A stretch of DNA of 64,000 nucleotides, taken from positions 186,001 to 250,000 of the forward strand of contig JARVGI010000001.1 of the NCBI GenBank assembly GCA_029762625.1, written 5' to 3'. The notes beneath the pieces are model-generated. The model made no database searches. It was not told the DNA's origin and was given only the letters and a program-made list of their open reading frames with translations. A program made the position numbers and the translations under genes. The first letter of the stretch is position 1; each line of letters begins with the position of its first letter. Positions 18,348 through 26,967 of this stretch are shown one piece after another. This stretch comes from Methanomicrobiaceae archaeon. Lineage in GTDB: Archaea; Halobacteriota; Methanomicrobia; Methanomicrobiales; Methanomicrobiaceae.

Positions 18348-20003
18348 TCAGGAGATGTCGTCGAACGAGATCTCACGCCCCGTGAGGGCGTCAAGGTAGA
18401 AGCTGCGGTCGCCCGCATCGGATGCAAGGTCCACAAGGTACAGCGGGTAGTGGACGGTCTCGATGCAGGTGACTTCCGCAGTCGGCTCGATCCCCTTGAG
18501 AAGGGTCCGCACATCGCCGTCCTCAAGTTCGGGATCTCTTGCCTCCCCGCGCGCGGCCCCGGTCTTTGCCTCGACGGATCCCCCGATCTTCGAGAGACGG
18601 GGGATTTTATGCATCAGCAGGGGAATGTACATTTTTGCCTTCCCCACGCTGCCCGATTCGGTCACGAGTTTTTGCGCTTTGAGTTTTTTTATCGCCCGCT
18701 TCACCGCGGCGAGAGGAAGCTTTGCTTCTGCTTCGATTTCGGCCTCGGTATGGCCCCGGGACGAGAGGTGGGACAGCACCCGGATCGCGTCCTCGTCAAG
18801 GCCGACCAGCTCGGCGAAGCACGGCGAGAGGTACAGGCCGACCCGCACCTGTGCGCAATGCCCGTACACGCCCTCGATGATCACCGTCTTCATCTTTGTG
18901 ACTTTCGTGAGTACTCCTCCGAGGAATTTGCACTCGGCAACGATGAGAGGCCAGTATACCATCTCCACCGATGCAATGCGCTCTTCGGTGCCGAACCCGA
19001 GCAGTTTTTTTCGCCTTCGTTCCCCGGCGATCTCCAGCGCTTCGTCACGAGAGAGGAACGGCAGGACGGCGCACGCGATGGGCGGCCCCTCCTCGTCCCC
19101 CCTCTGCCTCACCTCGGGGGGGTGCACCATCAAATCCGCCTCCTCGTGTGCAGGCTCCGGCTCACGGGGTTCGACGGTACCGGGCGTATCGGCGGGCAGC
19201 GGCGGCTTCATCTCCTCAACGGGGATGAACGAACGGGGCGCAAGCTTCGGGGTGAGGCCGCGGTGCTCGGTCTCCCGATCGGCGAACTTTATTTTCGTTT
19301 TCTCCCGGGACAGTTTACCCATCACGAAGAATTCCCCGGGGTTCAGGAAGGCAAGCTCCTCCACCTCTTTTCTCGACCCGAAGAAGAGATCCACGGCTTT
19401 GAGATCGTTGTCGATGGACAGCTTGCCGATGATCTGGTTGTTGCACTGGCTCAGCACATTCTTGGTGACCAGGGCGGGGCGCTGCGTCGCCACCAGCATC
19501 CCGAGCCCCCGTTTCCGCCCCCGCCTTGAGATCTCCTCGATCTTCTTGATGGATTCCCGTGACTGCGGGATGAACTTGTCCGCCTCCTCGATGATGAGGA
19601 GATAGGGTTTGCGCAGTTCGGAGGAGACGTCGTAGAGCACATTCGCCAGTTTCGAGACGCGTTCCTGCATATCGGTCTCGGATACGTCGTACACAACCGA
19701 CATGTCGGCTTTTACCGCATGCAGCATGACGTCCCTGATGTTGACGGTTTCGATGTCGTGGTCGCACTGCTCGTCGGTGCCGATCCAGAGGACAGGAAAC
19801 TTGTCCCGGAGGGAGAAGTATTCCCCTTCGGTATCGATGAGGCAAAACCCGATACGCGCCCGGCAGAGGCATTCGCACAGAACGGCGATACTCCAGCTTT
19901 TCCCGGCGCCGGACTGGGCAATCACGCACGTCCGTCCGGTCACGAGCTCTTGGGCATCGATTGAAAAATCCCTCTCTCCGGCTTTCCCTATCAAGAGCTC
20001 CAT
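18348..20003 (-). CDS. HerA/DUF87-like ATPase with C-terminal winged helix
   Basis: A 551-residue P-loop ATPase. Walker A is AQSGAGKS (29-36) and Walker B LLIIEEAD (135-142), followed by RRGRKRGLGMLVATQRP, the HerA/FtsK-type arrangement. A Pro/Glu-rich linker (about 265-300) leads to a second half with a winged-helix segment (SSRGHTEAEIEAEAKLPLAAVKRA). HerA relatives pump DNA, usually with a NurA nuclease; no NurA is adjacent, but the convergent gene at 17156-18292 has a nuclease-like pattern. A weak TATA (GATTAAAACC, 20028-20037 on this strand) predicts an almost leaderless transcript. Confidence 0.85.
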   Translation of the reverse strand: MELLIGKAGERDFSIDAQELVTGRTCVIAQSGAGKSWSIAVLCECLCRARIGFCLIDTEGEYFSLRDKFPVLWIGTDEQCDHDIETVNIRDVMLHAVKADMSVVYDVSETDMQERVSKLANVLYDVSSELRKPYLLIIEEADKFIPQSRESIKKIEEISRRGRKRGLGMLVATQRPALVTKNVLSQCNNQIIGKLSIDNDLKAVDLFFGSRKEVEELAFLNPGEFFVMGKLSREKTKIKFADRETEHRGLTPKLAPRSFIPVEEMKPPLPADTPGTVEPREPEPAHEEADLMVHPPEVRQRGDEEGPPIACAVLPFLSRDEALEIAGERRRKKLLGFGTEERIASVEMVYWPLIVAECKFLGGVLTKVTKMKTVIIEGVYGHCAQVRVGLYLSPCFAELVGLDEDAIRVLSHLSSRGHTEAEIEAEAKLPLAAVKRAIKKLKAQKLVTESGSVGKAKMYIPLLMHKIPRLSKIGGSVEAKTGAARGEARDPELEDGDVRTLLKGIEPTAEVTCIETVHYPLYLVDLASDAGDRSFYLDALTGREISFDDIS

Positions 20004-20157
20004 TGCAGAGAATTATTCGGCGGGGAAGGTTTTAATCATTGCTCATTTGCCCCGAATCCATGTTGCGCCAAATTTCAGGGAGTTTCGGAGACGGCGGAAT
20101 GGAGGGGCAGGGTGCAGGGCGCATCTATCACCGCTCTCCGGCAATTGCGTATGCAGC

Positions 20158-20694
20158 TCACTGTTGTATCCAGTGAACGGATGCAACCGCCTCCACTGCA
20201 TATGAAGAGCGCATATCGGGCGTTCCTTCCGGCAGGGTGGGCAGGGGGACGGCTACCGTGACCCTGACGGCATCGACCCCGCTGAAGGTGATATCGGAGG
20301 CGAGGGGAAGGGCGAATTCCCCGATTTCCGTCATACCTTCCCCGAACACCGAAACAGAACCTGCCGCAGGAGCGCCGCCGCCAGTATAAACGGATGCGCC
20401 TGGTGCGTCCTGCCACGCGGACCAGGCCACCCCGCCCGAGACGCCCCCGGCGGTGAAGGTCACGGTGCCTCCGCCGAAGCCGTCGGTGGTGGTGCTGTCC
20501 ATCAGGATTGCCGGTGTGGTATCCAGCGCTCCTGTCAGCGAGAGGTGCGAGGTCGCCATAGCCGTTCCGGCACGCTGCTCCGCCGCAGCGCTGACCGGGA
20601 ATTTTCCTGCCTGTATGACGATCATCGCCAGCGCAATCACCAGTATGAGGGCAAAGAGAACGAATTTTCCTTTCATGTGCACATCATCGTTCAT
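20158..20694 (-). CDS. Membrane-anchored extracellular protein of unknown function
   Basis: A 178-residue protein with a single N-terminal hydrophobic segment (KGKFVLFALILVIALAMIVI, residues about 8-27) and a Ser/Thr/Gly/Ala-rich extracellular part lacking cysteines. It resembles single-pass surface proteins of methanogens; no domain is recognised. ATG 20694 (MNDDVHMKGK) is preferred; a second ATG six codons later is possible. The strong AT-rich element at 20791-20803 likely drives it, with a leader near 75 bases. Confidence 0.6.
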   Translation of the reverse strand: MNDDVHMKGKFVLFALILVIALAMIVIQAGKFPVSAAAEQRAGTAMATSHLSLTGALDTTPAILMDSTTTDGFGGGTVTFTAGGVSGGVAWSAWQDAPGASVYTGGGAPAAGSVSVFGEGMTEIGEFALPLASDITFSGVDAVRVTVAVPLPTLPEGTPDMRSSYAVEAVASVHWIQQ

Positions 20695-20790
20695 CGTTCC
20701 ACGCCCTTTCCGCACCCGCCATCGCCCGAAGATCGAGTGCGATGATCCGCATGCATGCGACACGGGCGATCCGAGCGTCTCGCGTCCACC

Positions 20791-20820
20791 TCTATTTATA
20801 TAGATATATAATATATTGTG
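20791..20820. promoter_or_regulatory. Divergent AT-rich promoter region
   Basis: A 30-base A/T tract in otherwise GC-rich DNA. On the minus strand it reads TATATAAATAG (20791-20802), a good TATA box for the surface protein starting at 20694. On the plus strand AGATATATAATATATTG (20802-20818) could serve the proline-dehydrogenase-like gene at 20947 with a leader of about 105 bases. Confidence 0.5.
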
Positions 20821-20946
20821 TATCGGGAGGGACGCCCCGCTTCATGCCGTATTCAGATTTTCCAATGATGATACCCGTATGCCGCGGGGCTCGTGTTCCG
20901 GGAGGGGGCCCGGTGCAGGCAAGCGGGGGCGAAAGAGGACAGGGGA

Positions 20947-21759
20947 ATGATGAAACAGGATGAATCGCGCTGGATGCTGCCCGATCTCGACGCCGCAATC
21001 TCCCGGTGCAGGGTGCGCAACCGTCAGGATATCCGGTGCATCCTGCATGCTCTCAGGGAATATGCCGCATCGCCCGCCGAGGCCGAACAGTCCTTTGAGG
21101 AATCCCGTGAATGCCTGCAGGCGATCGCCGCCCGCGATCTCGACGCCTCGTTCTCGTGCAAACTCACCGCATTCGGGGCGCCTGCCGACCCGCATCTGTG
21201 CACGGAACTCGTGATGCGGATCTGTGCGGAGGCCGAACCGTCCGGCATAAGGGTTGAACTGGACATGGAGGGGCGAAATCTCGTCGGTTTTACGCTCGCA
21301 AGCGCCCGCCGCTGTGGTGCACGAAATCCCGCCCCCGGTGTCGCCCTGCAGGCGTACCTTGACAGGTCAGACGGGGATCTGGCAGATGCAATTGCCGCGG
21401 GGCTTCGCGTCCGGATCGTCAAGGGCGCCTATATCGGGGATACGGATTATTTTTCGGCAATTCAGCGCCGCTTCAGGGCGCTGTGCACACGGTGCGCACA
21501 GATGGAGGTGCCGTTTGCGGTCGGGACCCACGATCCCGACCTCGTTGCATGGATCACCCGGACCATGCCAGATCGGAAGAACGATATCGAATTCGGATTT
21601 CTCATGGGTCTTGCCGACGAGACAAAGCAGCGCCTGGCGCGGGACGGGTGGCGTGTCGCGGAGTATGTTCCCTATGGAGCGGAAGGCGGGCCGTACGTTG
21701 CCCGGCGGATGCGGTACCTCGAAGCGCTTTCCCACCAGAGAAGGCAGCCGCTTCCCTGA
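20947..21759 (+). CDS. Proline dehydrogenase-like FAD protein
   Basis: A 270-residue TIM-barrel protein with PRODH hallmarks: LQAYLDRSDGDL, LRVRIVKGAYIG, FAVGTHDPDLVAWI, IEFGFLMG and VAEYVPYGAEGGPYVARRMRYL. PRODH oxidises proline to pyrroline-5-carboxylate using FAD. The last motif normally reads YxPYGxxWxxYxxRRL; here GG replaces the Trp position, a change from canonical PRODH, so another amine or imino acid is possible. ATG 20947 starts MMKQDESRW. A P5C dehydrogenase is not adjacent (the aldehyde dehydrogenase at 51.4 kb is distant). Confidence 0.75.
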   Translation: MMKQDESRWMLPDLDAAISRCRVRNRQDIRCILHALREYAASPAEAEQSFEESRECLQAIAARDLDASFSCKLTAFGAPADPHLCTELVMRICAEAEPSGIRVELDMEGRNLVGFTLASARRCGARNPAPGVALQAYLDRSDGDLADAIAAGLRVRIVKGAYIGDTDYFSAIQRRFRALCTRCAQMEVPFAVGTHDPDLVAWITRTMPDRKNDIEFGFLMGLADETKQRLARDGWRVAEYVPYGAEGGPYVARRMRYLEALSHQRRQPLP

Positions 21760-21789
21760 CGATTGTTCCGGATCCCCCCATCGCTGCTG

Positions 21790-22578
21790 TCACACGACAA
21801 GCCGCCGCTTCATCAGGTGGATCGAGAGCAGGAAAAACAGCAGCCCGGCGATGAAAATCCACGCAAGGCTTAAGAAGAAGAGCGGGGTGACTGCAGAGAG
21901 CGTGAGGGAACGGGTTATGTTCACCAGATGCGTGAGCGGCAATACAGCGAGGGCGACGGCCGGGAGGGGCTCGGGGAGGATGGAGAGGGGGAAGAACGTG
22001 CCGCTGAACAGAAACATCGGGGTAATGAAGAGGAACGAGGGGTAGTTGAGCTCGTTTATCCCGGGGGTGATGGCGGTGAAGCACATCCCGATGCCGGCGA
22101 AGAGCAGGCCCCCGGCAAACGAGAAGGGGATAATGAGAAGGGAGAGAGGCAGGTCGATAATCCCGAACAGGGCAAAGACGATGAGCATGATCGTGGCGTA
22201 GATCAGGCTCCTCGTGGCTCCCCAGAGGAGCTCTCCGGCGATTACGTCGTCGATGCTCAGCGGCGTCGCCACCATGGCATCGAATGTCTTCATGTAGTAC
22301 ATGCGGACGAAAGACCCGTAGGTGCACTCAAAAAATGACGAGTTCATGATGGATATGGCGATGAGCGCCGGGGCGATGAATTCGACGTAGGGCACCCCAT
22401 CGATCTCCCCTACGAAGAGGCCCAGCCCGAACCCGATTGCAAGAAGATAGAGGACCGGTTCGAGGAAAGGCGGGAGAAAATTGACCCGGTAGGTTTTGAA
22501 GAACACGTCCCAGTTCCTCCGCCAGACCTTCCATGCCAGCCGCGATACGTTCGGGGAGAAGAACGATGATGCCGTCAT
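21790..22578 (-). CDS. ABC-2 type exporter permease
   Basis: A 262-residue six-helix permease of the ABC-2 (NodJ/DrrB-like) family: N-terminal WKVWRRNWDVFFKTYRVNFL, then FLEPVLYLLAIGFGLG, and a central segment APALIAISIMNSSFFECTYG typical of the family. ATG 22576-22578 lies two bases after the stop of the ATPase gene, so the pair forms one exporter operon. The substrate is unknown; relatives export polysaccharide or drugs. Confidence 0.88.
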   Translation of the reverse strand: MTASSFFSPNVSRLAWKVWRRNWDVFFKTYRVNFLPPFLEPVLYLLAIGFGLGLFVGEIDGVPYVEFIAPALIAISIMNSSFFECTYGSFVRMYYMKTFDAMVATPLSIDDVIAGELLWGATRSLIYATIMLIVFALFGIIDLPLSLLIIPFSFAGGLLFAGIGMCFTAITPGINELNYPSFLFITPMFLFSGTFFPLSILPEPLPAVALAVLPLTHLVNITRSLTLSAVTPLFFLSLAWIFIAGLLFFLLSIHLMKRRLVV

Positions 22579-22580
22579 GG

Positions 22581-23504
22581 TCACTCCCGCAGGTTCCTCC
22601 CGGTCAGTTGCAGGAATACGTCCTCGAGGGTCGCCCGCCGTGCGAACACACGGCCGGGGTTGCATTCCTCGAAGAGCTGGCCTGCGAGCGCCCGCGGCTC
22701 GTCGGTGAAGACCTGCACCATGTCCCCGACGATCTCATAGCGGGCATCGAGGTCGTCGAGGCAGGCGATCACGCCCGCGGTGTTCTCGGCCTCCACGATA
22801 TCGGTTCCCACGTAGTTCGCAATGAGGGCGTCCGGCGATCCCTCCACAAGTGTTTTCCCGTTGTCGATGATGGCAAGGCGGTTGCAGAGTCTCTCCGCCT
22901 CCTCGAGGTAGTGCGTGGTCAGCACGATGGTGTTGCCCTCCGCCTGCAGCTGCTTGAGCTTCTCCCAGATGAGGTGCCGTGCCTGGGGGTCGAGGCCGAT
23001 AGTGGGCTCGTCGAGGATCAGGAGGCTGGGATCGTTGACAAGGGCGCGGGCGAGCAGCAGCCTGCGTTTCATGCCGCCCGAGAGCTGATCGATTTTCACG
23101 TCCCGCTTCTCCTGCAATGCCACGAAATCGAGCAGGCGCTCGATCCGCTCCTTCGCAATACTGCCGGGAATCCCGAAGTACCGCGAATACACGAGCAGGT
23201 TTTCATAACAGGTGAATTCGGTATCGAGATTGGTCTCCTGCGGCACCACACCGATCTGCTGCTTGATCCGTCGCGGCTCTTTCTCCGGGTCCATCCCGAA
23301 CACGCTCACCGATCCCCCCGACCGGGGGGAGATGCACTGGATGACCCGCATGATGGTGGTCTTCCCCGCCCCGTTCGGGCCGAGGAACCCGAAGACATCC
23401 CCGGCGTCTATCCGGAAACTGACGGCCTTCACCGCAACGAGCTCCCCGTACCGCTTGACCAGCGCCTCCGCCTCGATCACCGGCGCCGGATCCGCATCGC
23501 TCAT
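22581..23504 (-). CDS. ABC-2 exporter ATP-binding protein
   Basis: A 307-residue ATPase: Walker A GPNGAGKT (42-49), signature LSGGMKRR, Walker B LLILDEPTIGLD and the switch His in VLTTHYLEEAERL. The C-terminal 80 residues form the DrrA-type extension. ATG 23502-23504 starts MSDADPAPVIEAEALVKRYG; an open frame continues upstream without conservation. It pairs with the permease at 21790-22578. A CATAAATG element about 75 bases upstream is the best promoter candidate. Confidence 0.92.
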   Translation of the reverse strand: MSDADPAPVIEAEALVKRYGELVAVKAVSFRIDAGDVFGFLGPNGAGKTTIMRVIQCISPRSGGSVSVFGMDPEKEPRRIKQQIGVVPQETNLDTEFTCYENLLVYSRYFGIPGSIAKERIERLLDFVALQEKRDVKIDQLSGGMKRRLLLARALVNDPSLLILDEPTIGLDPQARHLIWEKLKQLQAEGNTIVLTTHYLEEAERLCNRLAIIDNGKTLVEGSPDALIANYVGTDIVEAENTAGVIACLDDLDARYEIVGDMVQVFTDEPRALAGQLFEECNPGRVFARRATLEDVFLQLTGRNLRE

Positions 23505-23777
23505 GAATAGTGAAGGTATCACGCGTGGGGGTGATGATGGTTTCGCCGGTCGAACACGCCCCCCTGGCAATATCAACATTTATGCGCAGGAACAATGATT
23601 CTCTCTATATGGCATGGTCAGCACAATTCCACGACTATCCGAACCCCTGCGGACGCGGTGCCCGGCGATGGTTTCGTGGACCTGGTGCCGGCTCGATCGC
23701 ATCACCTCCCGTCCTATGCGGAGATCTGCTCATGTGCACCGAACGTGAGAGGCGTGCACGCAAAGGCGAGAGGGATA

Positions 23778-23963
23778 GTGCATGAACATCAGCCCTCTGA
23801 ACCAGACCACCTCCCGCCGGACTGCATCGACCGGGAAACCCATATCGCACAGATTGCCCCGGCGAACCGGCCCTCGCCCGCTATGACGGGACGCTCATGG
23901 CGATACCGAACCCGGATATTCTGCTCTCCCCGCTCCAGACACAGGAGGCGGTGCTCTCAGCCT
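23778..23963 (+). pseudogene. Remnant of a Fic-family gene (5' end, frameshifted and truncated)
   Basis: Two frames together spell the start of a Fic protein: HLPPDCIDRETHIAQIAPAN from GTG 23778 in one frame, then, after one missing G at 23870/23871, ALARYDGTLMAIPNPDILLS and PLQTQEAVLS in the next. Fic proteins begin with this A-N-R-A-L-A-R-Y-D-G and L-L-S-P-L-x-x-x-E-A-V-L-S pattern just before the conserved I-E-G-T. Homology stops at the Ser codon TCA at 23957-23959, where it meets the stop codon of the APC permease gene on the other strand. The catalytic HPFxxGNGR region is absent, so it cannot be active. Confidence 0.65.
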
Positions 23964-25276
23964 GCTTCGCCGGTGGTACGAATGTCCTGGAGATAGAACT
24001 TCTCAAACGCGGCGATCGCCACGACTGCGACGAGGCTGACGATGACGATGAGCGGGTCGATGGAGCCCTTCACCACCAGAAATGCCCCGAGCGCAATCGC
24101 GTCCAGCACGATTGCCGTGCCCACGACCGGGCGGCTTGCCCCCACGTCCTCGTGGAGGTGGCGCAGGACACCCCAGTGGATGGCGATGTCCATGACCAGG
24201 TAGAAGATGGCCCCCATCGACGCGATGCGGGAGAGATCGAAGAGCGCTGCGAGCACAGCAGCGATGACGACGGTATAGACCAGGGTGTGCTTCTGGATGT
24301 CGCCGGGCATCCCGAAGTGGCGGTGGGGAATCAGGTTCATCTCCGTGAGCATGGCGAGCATGCGTGAGACGGCGAAGATGCTCGCCAGCAGCCCTGATGC
24401 GGTGGCGATGATGGCGATCCCGACGGTATACCAGATACCGTATCCTCCGATGGCCGGCCGCGAGGCCTCTGCAAGGGAGTAGTCCTTTGCCGCGATTATC
24501 TCGGAAAGGGTCAGGCTCGAGGCCACTGCGAAGCAGACGGCGAGGTAGACGACGAGACAGATGACCAGGGCGATGATGATGGCGCGGCCGACGTTTTTCT
24601 CCGGCTCGACAACCTCGTCGCCGCTGTTGGTGATGGTGGTGAAGCCCTTGTAGGCGAGGATCGCCAGGGCGATGCCACCGATAAAGGTCCCGAACGCAGG
24701 ATCACCGCTCGGCGGGATTATGGTGGTCTTTAAGGTAATACCCGAGGCTGCCATGGCGATCGCCGCGAAGACCAGCAGTCCGCCGATTTTGAGGAATGCC
24801 GTGATATTCGAGATCGTGCCGATAACCCGGTTGCCGGAGATATTGACGAGGAAAGCCACCACGATGAGCCCCACGGCGAGGACCGGCACCCAGACCGCTG
24901 CTGTATCCGTGGGGAAGAGCTGCAGCGTGTAGGTGCCGAATGTCCGGGCGACCAGGCTCTCGTTGATGACCATCGAAAACGCCATGAGCAGCGCCGCCGC
25001 CCCCGTGACCCACGTCTCACCGTAGGCCCGCGTAAGGATCATGGCGATGCCGCCGGCAGATGGATACGCACTGGAGACCTTGATGTAGCTGTACGCGCTG
25101 AAACCGCTGATGATCGCAGCGGCGATGAAGGCGATGGGGAAGAGTCCCCCCGCAAGTTCGGCTACCTGCCCGGTCAGTGCAAAAATCCCGGCGCCGATCA
25201 TCACCCCCGTTCCCATCGCCACGGTGGCGGCGAGGCTCAGGCTCCCCTTTTGGTAGGTCGGTTCCCGGTCGCTCAT
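23957..25276 (-). CDS. APC-superfamily amino acid permease
   Basis: A 439-residue, about 12-helix transporter. The first unwound helix motif is present (VAMGTGVMIGAGIFALTGQ, residues about 18-36), as is the GFTTITNSGDEVVEPEKNVG loop (about 213-232) typical of APC permeases. It imports or exchanges amino acids; the substrate is unknown. Its stop codon is the reverse complement of a Ser codon in the Fic remnant (23957-23959), so the extreme C-terminus may have been altered by that recombination. Confidence 0.92.
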   Translation of the reverse strand: MSDREPTYQKGSLSLAATVAMGTGVMIGAGIFALTGQVAELAGGLFPIAFIAAAIISGFSAYSYIKVSSAYPSAGGIAMILTRAYGETWVTGAAALLMAFSMVINESLVARTFGTYTLQLFPTDTAAVWVPVLAVGLIVVAFLVNISGNRVIGTISNITAFLKIGGLLVFAAIAMAASGITLKTTIIPPSGDPAFGTFIGGIALAILAYKGFTTITNSGDEVVEPEKNVGRAIIIALVICLVVYLAVCFAVASSLTLSEIIAAKDYSLAEASRPAIGGYGIWYTVGIAIIATASGLLASIFAVSRMLAMLTEMNLIPHRHFGMPGDIQKHTLVYTVVIAAVLAALFDLSRIASMGAIFYLVMDIAIHWGVLRHLHEDVGASRPVVGTAIVLDAIALGAFLVVKGSIDPLIVIVSLVAVVAIAAFEKFYLQDIRTTGEAG

Positions 25277-25301
25277 ATCCGGTTGCGTGAATTGCCTTGG
25301 T

Positions 25302-25313
25302 ACTATTAAATAC
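25302..25313 (-). promoter_or_regulatory. TATA box of the APC permease gene
   Basis: Minus strand reads AGTATTTAATAG centred about 31 bases before the ATG at 25276. Transcription would start near 25280, leaving a leader of only a few bases. Confidence 0.55.
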
Positions 25314-25371
25314 TGTTCGCGCCGCCGTTCTGCCGGACGTTTTGCAACCCGTGCTTATTCTGCATTGCTGG

Positions 25372-25537
25372 ATGAATAATTGCGAAGAAAAATCAGGATG
25401 ATAGTGTCCTGGCATCTTACTCACGAGAAATTCGGATCAGTACCGGTATTGCTGCCGGTATTTCCATCGGCATTGCCATCGGGGCCGGGATGGGAGCGGC
25501 GTCGAGCATCGCATGCTGGACAAGTGCACAACCATGA
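25372..25537 (+). pseudogene. Possible small glycine-zipper membrane protein, frameshifted
   Basis: ATG 25372 opens MNNCEEKSG and stops at 25399. In the next frame an open stretch continues QDDSVLASYSREIRISTGIA, AGISIGIAIGAGMGAASS and ends TGA 25535. Removing one A from the A-run at 25388-25392 would join them into a protein of about 54 residues with a G-x-x-x-G helix, a layout common to small archaeal membrane proteins. It may be a decayed gene, a sequence error, or chance. It fills much of the 335-base gap between the APC and lipoprotein genes. Confidence 0.35.
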
Positions 25538-25579
25538 AATCCTCTATCATCTCGAGAGGGATGAAAACGGATTTCATAT

Positions 25580-25592
25580 GATTTATATATTC
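25580..25592 (+). promoter_or_regulatory. TATA box placing the lipoprotein transcript start at its ATG
   Basis: GATTTATATATTC is centred about 26 bases before ATG 25612. This is the normal archaeal TATA-to-start-site distance, so the lipoprotein mRNA is probably leaderless; no Shine-Dalgarno site is seen either. Confidence 0.55.
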
Positions 25593-25611
25593 ATCGTACC
25601 CAGTTTGGCCT

Positions 25612-26478
25612 ATGATCGGCAGATATGTGCCGGCGATTGCCGCAATGCTTTTCATCGCTGCCGTTGCCGTTGCGGGCTGTACGGGCACTCCATCGGCCGG
25701 AGAGGCATCGTCGGGTCCTCCGTCAACCCCGAAGAGCCTGGTTACCATCAACGTCCCTCCACAGACCACGGCCGCCCCGACCGCACCGCCGACATTTACG
25801 CCGGCGCCCCCCTCAACCCCCGATATGACCGCGGCGGCCACTTCAACTCCCTCTGCAGTCCCGGCCGGGGAGGGTGACCCGTCACCCCGATATTCTGCCG
25901 GTGACATGCTGGAGGATCCCAGAAGCGGGATGCCCCGCCTGGTGACCCGGGTTCTGCCCGATTCCGAAGAGTACATGATCCGCCTGGTATTCGAAATTGA
26001 CGGGGAGCGTTTCCTCAAAAAGGACGGGAGTTTCCAGGAAATGGGCGAAAAGGTCGATTGCCTGGATTTTGAGAAAATGGGGCTGGTCCCGTCCGGGAAC
26101 GTTGCGAGCATACCGATCTACGTGACCGCTTACAATCTCTACGGCTATCTCGAATACGATACCCCGGAATCAATGGTGTTTGCGAAACCGTGCCCCGACA
26201 AACTGACCGGCGATGTGCATTTTGTGCTGGAACTGTTGCACACCGGCGATGTCAGCATCTACTCAACCATCGGCAACGAGACGGAATCAAGGACCACCCA
26301 TACGATCAGCCAATATCGCTCTTTTGGACTCGGCGAGGCCGACCGAGCGCTTGTGAGAGTTTACAAGAATGCATATGCAGGATGGATGAAAGCCACGTTG
26401 AAGGCCGATGGCGTGGTCGTCAACGAAAAGGAAATCGGTACCGGGAGCAGGGTCGTGACGCTCTCGTTCTCCACGTAA
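25612..26478 (+). CDS. Secreted lipoprotein of unknown function
   Basis: A 288-residue protein with a lipoprotein signal: hydrophobic helix then AVAVAGC with the lipid-bearing Cys at residue 23. A Thr/Pro-rich linker (about 30-85) spaces the globular domain from the membrane. The rest is a beta-rich domain (MPRLVTRVLPDSEEYMIRLV to SRVVTLSFST) with no recognised family. It is typical of surface lipoproteins in Methanomicrobia. It is monocistronic, with a probable leaderless transcript. Confidence 0.8.
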   Translation: MIGRYVPAIAAMLFIAAVAVAGCTGTPSAGEASSGPPSTPKSLVTINVPPQTTAAPTAPPTFTPAPPSTPDMTAAATSTPSAVPAGEGDPSPRYSAGDMLEDPRSGMPRLVTRVLPDSEEYMIRLVFEIDGERFLKKDGSFQEMGEKVDCLDFEKMGLVPSGNVASIPIYVTAYNLYGYLEYDTPESMVFAKPCPDKLTGDVHFVLELLHTGDVSIYSTIGNETESRTTHTISQYRSFGLGEADRALVRVYKNAYAGWMKATLKADGVVVNEKEIGTGSRVVTLSFST

Positions 26479-26600
26479 CGGTTTGCAAGCCGCTTTGCGC
26501 ATCGGCCGGATCACCATGGGGGAAAAATGGGGAATGGTGCTTGATCCTCCCCTCTCTTTGCCGGGAGAGGCGGATCCTGGTGGGGCATTGAAATCGTTGT

Positions 26601-26939
26601 TCACGGCGGAACGGTGAGCTGAGGGAGGAACCATCCCACCACGGACGTGACGATCCAGATGACGACGGCAATTGCCAGGGATTTGAGCCAGCCGATTTTG
26701 TAGAGAGATTGCAGGCCAATCAGCCACGCGATACCCGCAATCAATGCCGCTATCAGTCCCTCCCCCAGTACGGAGTAGGCGATGGTGTAGGTTACCGTTC
26801 CAATGATGGCGGCGATCAACGCCGTGGTGATCCCTTCTTCCTCCCCGAGCAGCTTTGTAACAATGTAAATGATGACCGTTGAAATGATCACGCGGTGATG
26901 AACGACAGCGCAACAGCAACAATCGATGCCATGATGCAT
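26601..26939 (-). CDS. Small multi-pass membrane protein
   Basis: A 112-residue hydrophobic protein. After a Cys/His-rich N-terminus (MHHGIDCCCCAVVHHR, residues 1-16) come four predicted membrane segments: VIISTVIIYIVTKLL, GITTALIAAIIGTVTYTIAY, LIAALIAGIAWLIGL, and LAIAVVIWIVTSVVGWFL. The His/Cys cluster could bind a metal, which is speculation. The ATG 26939 follows AGGTGGTG directly, and an AT-rich stretch (26948-26962) lies just upstream. No family is recognised. Confidence 0.65.
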   Translation of the reverse strand: MHHGIDCCCCAVVHHRVIISTVIIYIVTKLLGEEEGITTALIAAIIGTVTYTIAYSVLGEGLIAALIAGIAWLIGLQSLYKIGWLKSLAIAVVIWIVTSVVGWFLPQLTVPP

Positions 26940-26967
26940 CACCACCTATATTATTATATTAATCTTT

